Source of the DNA: Bacteroidales bacterium | GTDB lineage: Bacteria; Bacteroidota; Bacteroidia; Bacteroidales; P3 | Reading direction: 5' to 3' | Assembly: GCA_017647065.1 (NCBI GenBank) | Contig: JAGCLI010000045.1 | Location: 1 to 5,208, forward strand | Length of the DNA stretch: 5,208 nt | Shown: positions 1 through 5,208 of the stretch, one piece after another | Layout: every line of letters begins with the position of its first letter | Position numbering within the stretch: position 1 is the stretch's first letter | Translations under genes and position numbers: made by a program | Notes under the pieces: generated by a model | What the model saw: the letters and a program-made list of their open reading frames with translations, nothing else | Databases searched by the model: none | What the model was told of the DNA's origin: nothing

Positions 1-32
1 GTAATTTTTTCAATTTTTTTAATTTTAATTCG

Positions 33-40
33 TACCTTTG
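33..40 (+). promoter_or_regulatory. Putative Bacteroidota -7 promoter box for the amidase operon
   Basis: The sequence TACCTTTG matches the Bacteroidota housekeeping sigma -7 consensus TAnnTTTG exactly. Transcription would start near position 44-48 and leave a leader of roughly 45 nt before the ATG at 91. The expected -33 TTG element is not clear; the region about 20 nt upstream is a T-rich run. The rest of positions 1-90 is AT-rich with no small ORF or RNA structure that I can support. Confidence 0.5.
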
Positions 41-51
41 TAACCGATTTG

Positions 52-59
52 CAAAAGTA
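52..59 (-). promoter_or_regulatory. Possible reverse-strand -7 box for a divergent gene off the left edge
   Basis: Read on the minus strand this is TACTTTTG, which fits TAnnTTTG. It lies back-to-back with the forward box, as in divergent Bacteroidota promoters. No minus-strand -33 TTG is evident at the expected distance, and no minus-strand ATG appears before the window ends, so any target gene starts outside the window. In such AT-rich sequence the match could be chance. Confidence 0.2.
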
Positions 60-90
60 AGCTTTTTTTATAAAACTGAAAGCGTAATAA

Positions 91-1338
91 ATGAATAAAG
101 GACAAGAAATTAAAAATATACTCAATTTATTATTGATTATTTTTGTGTGCATGTTATCAGTTAATGCACAAGAAGAGGGGACAATAAATAAGTTTGATAA
201 AATTGTAATTGATGCAGGACACGGGGGAGATAAACCTGGGGCGGTAGGTGCAAAAAGTAAGGAAAAGGACATTACTTTAGCTGTTAGTTTAAAGCTTGGT
301 AAGATGATAACCGAGCATTTGAAAGATGTTGAGGTGTATTATACTCGTGTGATTGATAAGGATGTAGAACTTTATAAAAGAAGTCAAATTGCAAACAAAA
401 TAAGTGCAGATTTGTTTGTCTCAATTCACTGTAATTCATCTTCAAACAAAGCACCAAAAGGAAGTGAAACTTTTGCCTTAGGGGTAACAAAAGCAGCACA
501 AAATCTTGAAGTAGCAAAAAAAGAGAATAAAGATATTCTTTTAGAAGCAAATTATGGAGATAATTACGATGGATTTGACCCTAATGCACCTGAAAACGAT
601 ATTTTATTTTCGCTTTTCCAAAACGCATATATGGAAGGAAGTCTTTGGTTTGCTGATAAAATTCAAAAACACTTAACTTCAAATACTCCAATTACTAATC
701 GTGGAGTAAAACAAGCAAATTTCGTAGTTTTATTAAAGTCTGCTATGCCTTCTGTGTTGGTTGAAATAGGATTTATCTCCAATGCAGAAGAAGAACTTTA
801 TCTTATGAGTGAATATGGACAATATGAAATAGCCGCATCGATATTCCAAGCAATTTGCGACTATAAAATGCACAAAGATAATGTAAAGATGTCTGTTCCT
901 ACTCTTGAACAATTGATTCCAAAAAACGTTTTAGACAAAAACAAACAAGAAAAAGATGCTCAACTCTTAGCGAAACAACAAGAGCAAGAACGTTTGAAAA
1001 AAGAAAGAGAACAACAAAAACAAAAAGAACAAGAGCGCAAAAAAGAAAACGAAAAAGGAACAGGAATAGATGTGGTTTACAGGGTGCAATTTGCTTCAAT
1101 GAAAAATCAAGTTTCAACAAAAGACAAGACTTTTGAAGGATTAGATGATGTATGGGCGTATGAATTTGATGGATATTGGAAATATTGTGCAGGATTGTTT
1201 GCAACTCAGAAAGAGGCGTCAAATTATGTACAGAAAGTTAGAAGTTTAGGACATAAAGATGCTTTTGTTGTTGTTTTTTATAAAGGTAAACGCATAACAT
1301 TTGAGCAAGTTAGAGCGTTAGAGAAAGAAAAAAGTTAA
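91..1338 (+). CDS. Secreted N-acetylmuramoyl-L-alanine amidase (amidase_3) with C-terminal SPOR-like domain
   Basis: This zinc hydrolase should cut the amide bond between N-acetylmuramic acid and L-alanine in peptidoglycan, acting in the periplasm in daughter-cell separation or wall remodelling. Residues 1-26 form a signal peptide (hydrophobic core about 10-24, likely cleavage A26|Q27). The catalytic domain spans about 36-258. It has H44 in DAGHGG, E58 and H113 in SIHCN as zinc ligands, and E225 in VEIGF as catalytic glutamate, so it looks active. An insertion at about 137-185, containing the family-typical LLEANY and GFDPNAPE stretches, may be a regulatory helix like those of division amidases (inference). 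Residues 284-322 are a Lys/Glu/Gln-rich, probably coiled-coil linker. Residues 327-400 resemble a SPOR-like domain (VYRVQFAS start, KDAFVVVFYKGKR end), expected to bind glycan strands. The start is the only ATG giving a full signal peptide; there is no Shine-Dalgarno. It is the first gene of the probable operon. Confidence 0.93.
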   Translation: MNKGQEIKNILNLLLIIFVCMLSVNAQEEGTINKFDKIVIDAGHGGDKPGAVGAKSKEKDITLAVSLKLGKMITEHLKDVEVYYTRVIDKDVELYKRSQIANKISADLFVSIHCNSSSNKAPKGSETFALGVTKAAQNLEVAKKENKDILLEANYGDNYDGFDPNAPENDILFSLFQNAYMEGSLWFADKIQKHLTSNTPITNRGVKQANFVVLLKSAMPSVLVEIGFISNAEEELYLMSEYGQYEIAASIFQAICDYKMHKDNVKMSVPTLEQLIPKNVLDKNKQEKDAQLLAKQQEQERLKKEREQQKQKEQERKKENEKGTGIDVVYRVQFASMKNQVSTKDKTFEGLDDVWAYEFDGYWKYCAGLFATQKEASNYVQKVRSLGHKDAFVVVFYKGKRITFEQVRALEKEKS

Positions 1339-1345
1339 AAAACAT

Positions 1346-2266
1346 ATGAAAACTGAAATAAAAGTAGGAATTTTAGGACTTGTTGTATTAGTAATCTTAT
1401 TTTTTGGCATAAAATTTTTGAAAGGAAGCGATATTTTTCAAAAAGAAAATGTTTACTATGCCGTTTATGACAATGTAAACGGAATGCTTGTAAGTAGTAG
1501 TGTATATGTAAATGGACTACGAGTAGGATATGTCAAAGACATAGAAGCAACAAACGAAAGAGCAGATAATTTTCTTGTAACATTCTTAGTAAGAAGCGAT
1601 ATAAAAATACCACAAGATAGTAAGATAACATTGTATAGTTCCGATTTATTAGGTTCAAAAGCCTTGAAACTACAACTTGGAACATCAAGCAAAATAATAG
1701 AAGACGGTGATACCCTATCAAGTGATAGAGAATTAGGAATGCTTGATAACTTAGGAGCAAGCGTTACCCCGTTAATGAACAATTTAGATAGCATATTGAC
1801 AAGTCTAAACAAAATATTGAATACTCAAACCCAAACTTCTTTGCAAAACACAATAACGAACTTAGAAACAACAACCTCAAAACTAAGTAGCATAAGTTGT
1901 GATTTAGATAATTTAATGACAAGTGAAAAGACAAAATTAGCAAAGATAATAGAGAACACAGAAAGCATAACTGCTAATTTCAAAGAAAATAACGAAAAGT
2001 TATCAAACATAATAGCAAATGTAGATAACATAGTAGATTCAGCCGCAAAAGCAAACATCGGTACAACACTCATAGAAACAGGAAAGAGCATAGAAAAACT
2101 CAACACAGTACTTTCAGTAATAGAAAAAGGAAAAGGAAACGTAGGATTACTTATAAATGACGAAGAACTATACAAAAGTTTAGACAATAGCGCTAAAAAC
2201 CTTAACAAACTAATAGAAGACATAAAAGAAAATCCTAAGAAATATATCAATGTTTCAGTATTTTAA
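1346..2266 (+). CDS. MCE/MlaD-family lipid-transport protein, membrane-anchored
   Basis: MCE proteins are the periplasmic substrate-binding part of ABC-type systems that move phospholipids or other lipids between inner and outer membranes. Residues 7-24 form one N-terminal transmembrane anchor, followed by KFLKGSDIF. The MCE domain lies at about 36-113: YYAVYDNVNGM, then SSVYVNGLRVGYV, then SSDLLGSKALKLQLG. From about 135 to 295 the chain is Asn/Ser/Thr/Lys-rich and helical, likely a coiled-coil barrel. It ends with the Bacteroidota-typical pattern GNVGLLINDEELY ... NPKKYINVSVF. The 306-residue length fits single-MCE-domain members. Translation starts 7 nt after the amidase stop. No permease (MlaE-like) or ATPase (MlaF-like) gene is in the window, so partners must be encoded elsewhere. 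The substrate cannot be told from sequence. Ile codons are strongly ATA-biased (24 of 29), unlike the upstream amidase. Confidence 0.9.
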   Translation: MKTEIKVGILGLVVLVILFFGIKFLKGSDIFQKENVYYAVYDNVNGMLVSSSVYVNGLRVGYVKDIEATNERADNFLVTFLVRSDIKIPQDSKITLYSSDLLGSKALKLQLGTSSKIIEDGDTLSSDRELGMLDNLGASVTPLMNNLDSILTSLNKILNTQTQTSLQNTITNLETTTSKLSSISCDLDNLMTSEKTKLAKIIENTESITANFKENNEKLSNIIANVDNIVDSAAKANIGTTLIETGKSIEKLNTVLSVIEKGKGNVGLLINDEELYKSLDNSAKNLNKLIEDIKENPKKYINVSVF

Positions 2267-2280
2267 AAAAAAGTGTAGAT

Positions 2281-3048
2281 ATGTTATTTGAAGAAATAGT
2301 TTTTGGACCAATAAAATCAAGACGATTAGGCGTAAGTTTAGGAGTAAACGTATTACCAACAGAAAAAAAATATTGTAGTTTTAACTGCATCTATTGCGAA
2401 TGTGGTTGGAATAAAATAGACACCTCAATACAAGTACCACTAAACAAAAGAGAAGACATAAAAAAAGCACTTTACAAAAAACTATCAGAAAGCACAAAAG
2501 AATTTAACACAACAATAGACTCCATTACATTCTCAGGCAACGGAGAACCAACACTTCACCCCGATATACTCGGAATAGTAGAAGACGTAATAGAATTAAG
2601 AAATCAATATTGCCCACAAGCAAAAATAACCATACTATCAAACTCAACAAACTTAGTAAGAGAAGACGTATTCAAAGCACTACAACTAATCGACAATCCT
2701 ATCTTGAAAATAGATGCAGGCACAGAAAGAATGTACAAACTAATCAACGAACCTGTAAGTTGTAGTTTTGAACAAATAAAACAAAAACTAATAGAATTTG
2801 GTAGCAAATGCATAGTACAAACTCTTTTGCTAAGAGGTGAATGTAAAGGAGAAAAAATAGACAACACCTCAGAAGAAGAATTCTCAGCATGGCTTGAAAT
2901 AGTAAAACAAATCTCTCCAAAATCAGTTATGCTCTACTCAATAGACAGAGAAACACCAGAGAAAAACCTTGAAAAACTACTTATTCCAGAACTTGAACGC
3001 TATGCAGAAAGAGTAAGAGCACTTGGAATAGAAACCAAAACTTATTAA
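2281..3048 (+). CDS. Radical SAM protein, COG0731 (TYW1-related Fe-S oxidoreductase) type
   Basis: This is a cytoplasmic radical SAM enzyme expected to hold a [4Fe-4S] cluster and cleave S-adenosylmethionine. The cluster motif CxxxCxxC is C32, C36 and C39 (CSFNCIYC), with another cysteine at C41. GNGEP at 86-90 corresponds to the SAM-contacting GGEP-type motif. KIDAGTE (143-149) and YSIDRETPE (219-227) match what I recall of the bacterial COG0731 group, which is related to the radical SAM domain of the wybutosine enzyme TYW1. Wybutosine is absent from bacterial tRNA, so the substrate is unknown. At 255 residues the protein looks complete. Further cysteines at 111, 161, 177 and 188 do not form an obvious second-cluster motif. 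The start codon is 14 nt after the MCE gene's stop, with only an A-rich leader. Its stop lies 1 nt before the FeoB-like gene's ATG, indicating co-translation. Confidence 0.88.
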   Translation: MLFEEIVFGPIKSRRLGVSLGVNVLPTEKKYCSFNCIYCECGWNKIDTSIQVPLNKREDIKKALYKKLSESTKEFNTTIDSITFSGNGEPTLHPDILGIVEDVIELRNQYCPQAKITILSNSTNLVREDVFKALQLIDNPILKIDAGTERMYKLINEPVSCSFEQIKQKLIEFGSKCIVQTLLLRGECKGEKIDNTSEEEFSAWLEIVKQISPKSVMLYSIDRETPEKNLEKLLIPELERYAERVRALGIETKTY

Positions 3049-3049
3049 A

Positions 3050-4246
3050 ATGACTAAAAACCAAACCGAAAAATTAGATAAAATACTGCTCCACCCTATA
3101 TTAGGGTATCTTATATTTCTTTTAGTATTAGGATTAACTTTCTTTCTCACCTTTTCCATAGGCAACTACCCAATGGAATTGATGGAAAAAGGAGTAAATT
3201 ACATTGCCACCCTACTACAAGAAACAATACCTCAAGGATTCTTCAACGACCTTGTAGTACAAGGCATAGTTGGAGGTGTTGGAGGAGTGATAGTATTTTT
3301 ACCTAATATTTTGATATTGTTTTTATGTATTTCCTTAATGGAGGAAAGTGGCTATATGTCTCGTGCATCTCAACTAATGGATAAGTTTATGCACGCAATA
3401 GGTTTACATGGCAAAAGTTTTGCACCACTTATAATGGGATTTGGGTGCAACGTACCTGCGATAATGTCCACACGCTTCATTGAAGACAAAAGAGATAGAT
3501 TAGTAACAATGCTAATCATACCTTTTATGTCATGCTCAGCACGATTGCCTGTATATATTGTAATAGCAGGCACGTTCTTTCCCAATCATTCAACCCTTGT
3601 AATGCTATGTTTATATGTATTAGGCGTAATACTTGCAATACTCTTTGCTCTACTATTCAAAAAAACATTCAATAAAAGCAATCACGTACCATACACCCTC
3701 AACCTACAAGAATATAGCATACCAAAAATAAAAGCCGTATCAAGAACAATATGGATAAACTGCAAAGATTATCTTTCAAAAATGGCAGGAATAGTCCTTA
3801 TTGCTTCGGTTGTGCTTTGGTTATTGATGTATTTCCCACAAAAAGACACAAATAACATAGAAGAAAGCTACATCGCTCACGCAGGAAAAGTAATAGAGCC
3901 TGTAATGAAACCAATAGGATTTGATTGGAAAATATCAGTCAGCTTAATAACAGGCGTTGCAGCAAAAGAAATCATAATCTCCACCCTTGGAGTACTTTAT
4001 TCAGACAATCCCGAAACAAGTAGCGATGTATTAGAAGAAAAACTAAAATCCTCATGCGTATTCACCCCACCTGTAGCACTCTCTTTCCTTGTCTTTACAC
4101 TGATTTATTTCCCATGCACCGCAGTCTTTGCCGCAGTAAAAAAAGAATCAAGACTAAAATGGGCTGTATTTGTTGTAACCTATACAACAGTTGTCGCTTG
4201 GATACTTTCATTTGCAACCTATCACATAGCAGGATTGTTTTTCTAA
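3050..4246 (+). CDS. FeoB-like ferrous iron transporter core, lacking the N-terminal GTPase domain
   Basis: The protein matches the membrane part of FeoB, the bacterial Fe(II) importer of the inner membrane. Residue 7 onward (EKLDKILLHPILGY) aligns with the segment of full FeoB just after the G and GDI domains. Core motifs are intact: first Gate motif GFGCNVPAIMSTR (130-142, C133), second PFMSCSARLPVY (158-169, C162), GVAAKEIIISTLGVLY (302-317), and YFPCTAVFAAV (353-363, C356). These cysteines match positions proposed to line the permeation path in FeoB. About eight hydrophobic segments are visible (near 18-36, 72-96, 151-173, 182-203, 245-262, 296-315, 340-362 and 370-397). Full FeoB is usually 600-800 residues; this one has 398 and no GxxxxGKS P-loop. 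The start ATG is 1 nt after the radical SAM stop, and the upstream frame encodes that different protein, so this is not a simple frameshift of full FeoB. Substrate and energy source are uncertain; Fe(II) is the default inference and Mn(II) is possible. Confidence 0.88.
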   Translation: MTKNQTEKLDKILLHPILGYLIFLLVLGLTFFLTFSIGNYPMELMEKGVNYIATLLQETIPQGFFNDLVVQGIVGGVGGVIVFLPNILILFLCISLMEESGYMSRASQLMDKFMHAIGLHGKSFAPLIMGFGCNVPAIMSTRFIEDKRDRLVTMLIIPFMSCSARLPVYIVIAGTFFPNHSTLVMLCLYVLGVILAILFALLFKKTFNKSNHVPYTLNLQEYSIPKIKAVSRTIWINCKDYLSKMAGIVLIASVVLWLLMYFPQKDTNNIEESYIAHAGKVIEPVMKPIGFDWKISVSLITGVAAKEIIISTLGVLYSDNPETSSDVLEEKLKSSCVFTPPVALSFLVFTLIYFPCTAVFAAVKKESRLKWAVFVVTYTTVVAWILSFATYHIAGLFF

Positions 4247-4260
4247 AAAAATCCTTTTTC
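4231..4260 (+). terminator. Weak A/T-rich intrinsic terminator at the end of the operon
   Basis: AGGATT (4231-4236) pairs with AATCCT (4250-4255). The stem continues, after a bulged G4237, with TTTT (4238-4241) against AAAA (4246-4249), leaving a four-base loop. A T run (4255-4259) follows. The hairpin overlaps the last codons and stop codon of the FeoB-like gene. It has only two G-C pairs, so its strength is doubtful. Confidence 0.35.
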
Positions 4261-4279
4261 TGCTTAAAATAAACATTTA

Positions 4280-4314
4280 AAATATATTGTCTTAATAAAA
4301 AAAACAATATATTT
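4280..4314. repeat. Perfect 11-bp inverted repeat spanning the promoter of the secreted-protein gene
   Basis: AAATATATTGT (4280-4290) is the exact reverse complement of ACAATATATTT (4304-4314); the arms are separated by a 13-nt A-rich spacer. The left arm contains the candidate -33 TTG and the right arm contains most of the -7 box. It may be an operator for a dimeric regulator or a cruciform-forming element. No T run follows the right arm, so it is not a normal intrinsic terminator. Confidence 0.6.
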
Positions 4315-4315
4315 G
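4287..4315 (+). promoter_or_regulatory. Bacteroidota-type promoter (-33 TTG / -7 TATATTTG) for the secreted-protein gene
   Basis: TATATTTG at 4308-4315 matches TAnnTTTG exactly, and TTG at 4287-4289 lies 18 nt upstream, close to the usual 19-20 nt spacing. The expected transcription start near 4319-4323 leaves a leader of only about 16-20 nt before the ATG at 4339. The promoter separates this gene's transcription from the upstream operon. Confidence 0.6.
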
Positions 4316-4338
4316 CAAAACGTAATTTTGAGTAGAGT

Positions 4339-5208
4339 ATGAAAAAGATAATTAAAAGATTTTTAATACAATCAATTCTCCTACTATTACTACTATTAGG
4401 TTTAAATCTACAAGCACAAGTTCCGACAGGACACAACCTTGATTTCTCAACAGGAGGTTACCTTAACTGGATAGCAAAGACAGGACGTTATAATTATTGG
4501 GGAAACGTTGATTACCCAATATATGAATGGGATTCAACTTGGTCAGACCCTACACAGGCAAATGATTTTAATGGTGCATATCATGGTGGAAGATTTTTTA
4601 TTATATACAATGGAGGAACAGACACTAATTCATTAAATCAATTATCAAGAGTTCCAGAAGGATTTACCCATTCTTCTCAAATCAATAATGCAAAAGGAGG
4701 AGGTCATTGCTCACAACTTCAATATACAATGGAAGTAAACTTGGAAAATTGTTTGCTTACCTTTATGTATGCAATGGTTTTGCAAGCCCCAGGTCATACA
4801 GGCTATCAAAATCCTACCTTCCAAATAGATGTTATGAAACACTCTTCTGAAAACGGAAGTATGTTAGATGAGTTAGTTGATTCTTGTGCATTTTTTGAAA
4901 AGACATCTACAGCACAATTACCTTCATTAGAACCAGAATTATGGCATGAAGGTAGTATCGACGGGCACGGATTGTGGATATGGAGTAATTGGCAACAAAT
5001 AAAAATCAATCTTACAAGATACATTGGAGATAGGATAACAATAAGAGTAAGAATAAGCGATTGCTATGTTTCGCACGGTGGTTATGGATATTTTACAGCA
5101 AAAGCAGAACCAGCGTTGATTAACACACCAGGATGTGCAGGAAATGGCGACACAGTAACCGTTGCCTCAGCACCAGGAGGATTTGAATCATACAAATGGT
5201 TTGAAGTA
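4339..5208 (+). CDS. Secreted Bacteroidota surface/extracellular protein, probable type IX secretion cargo (3' end beyond window)
   Basis: The frame stays open from ATG 4339 to the right edge (290 codons, no stop), so the protein is incomplete. Residues 1-26 are a signal peptide (KK-IIKR start, Leu-rich core, likely cleavage A26|Q27). Residues 33-262 resemble an N-terminal beta-sandwich module seen in large Bacteroidota secreted proteins. It starts NLDFSTGGYLNWIAKTG, like N-x-x-F-E-x-G-x-[FL]-x-x-W modules. It continues with TFMYAMVLQAPGH (141-153), then NPTFQIDV (158-165), and closes with ISDCYVSHGGYGYFTAK (239-255). From about C266 a second repeat begins (GDTVTVASAPGGFESYKWF), typical of the Ig/PKD-like repeats that follow such modules. 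Proteins of this layout usually end in a type IX sorting or gliding-motility C-terminal domain, which would lie outside the window, so that assignment is inferred. Possible roles are adhesion or surface binding; no catalytic motif is seen. The leader has no clear Shine-Dalgarno. Confidence 0.82.
   Translation, partial: MKKIIKRFLIQSILLLLLLLGLNLQAQVPTGHNLDFSTGGYLNWIAKTGRYNYWGNVDYPIYEWDSTWSDPTQANDFNGAYHGGRFFIIYNGGTDTNSLNQLSRVPEGFTHSSQINNAKGGGHCSQLQYTMEVNLENCLLTFMYAMVLQAPGHTGYQNPTFQIDVMKHSSENGSMLDELVDSCAFFEKTSTAQLPSLEPELWHEGSIDGHGLWIWSNWQQIKINLTRYIGDRITIRVRISDCYVSHGGYGYFTAKAEPALINTPGCAGNGDTVTVASAPGGFESYKWFEV

Noticed and set aside
136..156. Possible lipobox cysteine (C20) in the amidase signal peptide
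   Set aside because: The residues before it (IFV-C) do not fit L-[ASTVI]-[GAS]-C, and a standard cleavage site at A26|Q27 lies just downstream.
940..1060. A-rich, repeat-like stretch (CAAGAACAA/AAAGAA units)
   Set aside because: It encodes the charged coiled-coil linker of the amidase; the units are irregular and not a true tandem array or CRISPR.
899..1222. Minus-strand open frame of 107 codons opposite the amidase linker
   Set aside because: It is antisense to the Lys/Glu/Gln-rich linker and gives a low-complexity Leu/Phe-rich translation, an artefact of the complementary strand.
1825..2250. Minus-strand open frame of 141 codons opposite the MCE gene
   Set aside because: Its Ser/Leu/Phe-rich translation mirrors the Asn/Lys/Ser helical region on the plus strand, and the plus-strand gene has clear family motifs.
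2281..4246. Possibility that the FeoB-like gene is a frameshifted or truncated pseudogene with its G domain in the upstream frame
   Set aside because: The upstream frame encodes a complete radical SAM protein with CxxxCxxC, no P-loop and its own stop. The FeoB-like gene has a clean ATG and intact motifs.
4054..4272. Plus-strand open frame of 72 codons overlapping the 3' end of the FeoB-like gene
   Set aside because: It is an alternative frame inside the conserved FeoB C-terminus, with a Cys/Ser/Arg-rich translation and no leader of its own.
4095..4436. Minus-strand open frame of 113 codons across the end of the FeoB-like gene, the promoter and the start of the secreted gene
   Set aside because: It overlaps two well-supported plus-strand genes and the promoter palindrome, and its translation shows no recognisable domain.

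Overview
The window looks like a core-type chromosomal segment of an AT-rich Bacteroidota (most likely Bacteroidales) genome. The case rests on TAnnTTTG -7 promoter boxes, starts without Shine-Dalgarno sequences, signal peptides that appear to cleave before Gln (...A|Q), an amidase_3 protein with the C-terminal SPOR-like domain common in this phylum, and a final secreted protein of a distinctively Bacteroidetes domain type. I cannot name the species.

Layout. Positions 1-90 are an AT-rich leader with a forward promoter-like box and a weaker reverse one, so a divergent gene may lie off the left edge. Four same-strand genes follow, spaced 7, 14 and 1 nt apart, and form a probable operon: (1) a secreted N-acetylmuramoyl-L-alanine amidase (91-1338); (2) an MCE/MlaD-family inner-membrane-anchored lipid-transport protein (1346-2266); (3) a radical SAM Fe-S protein of the COG0731 type (2281-3048); (4) a FeoB-like membrane protein that has the Fe(II)-permease core but no N-terminal GTPase domain (3050-4246). 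A weak A/T-rich terminator hairpin overlaps the stop codon of gene 4. An intergenic region of about 90 nt carries a good Bacteroidota promoter embedded in a perfect 11-bp inverted repeat. It drives (5) a secreted surface/extracellular protein (4339 to the right edge, incomplete), probably a type IX secretion or gliding-type cargo.

How they fit together. The first two genes serve the cell envelope: peptidoglycan cleavage and phospholipid trafficking between membranes. The last two operon genes are tied to iron: an Fe-S enzyme whose stop codon is 1 nt from the start of a GTPase-less FeoB core. The G-domain-free FeoB and its tight coupling to an uncharacterised radical SAM protein are the most unusual items. 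An abrupt change in isoleucine codon use between gene 1 and genes 2-3 is also notable. I see no mobile element, CRISPR array, tRNA or rRNA.
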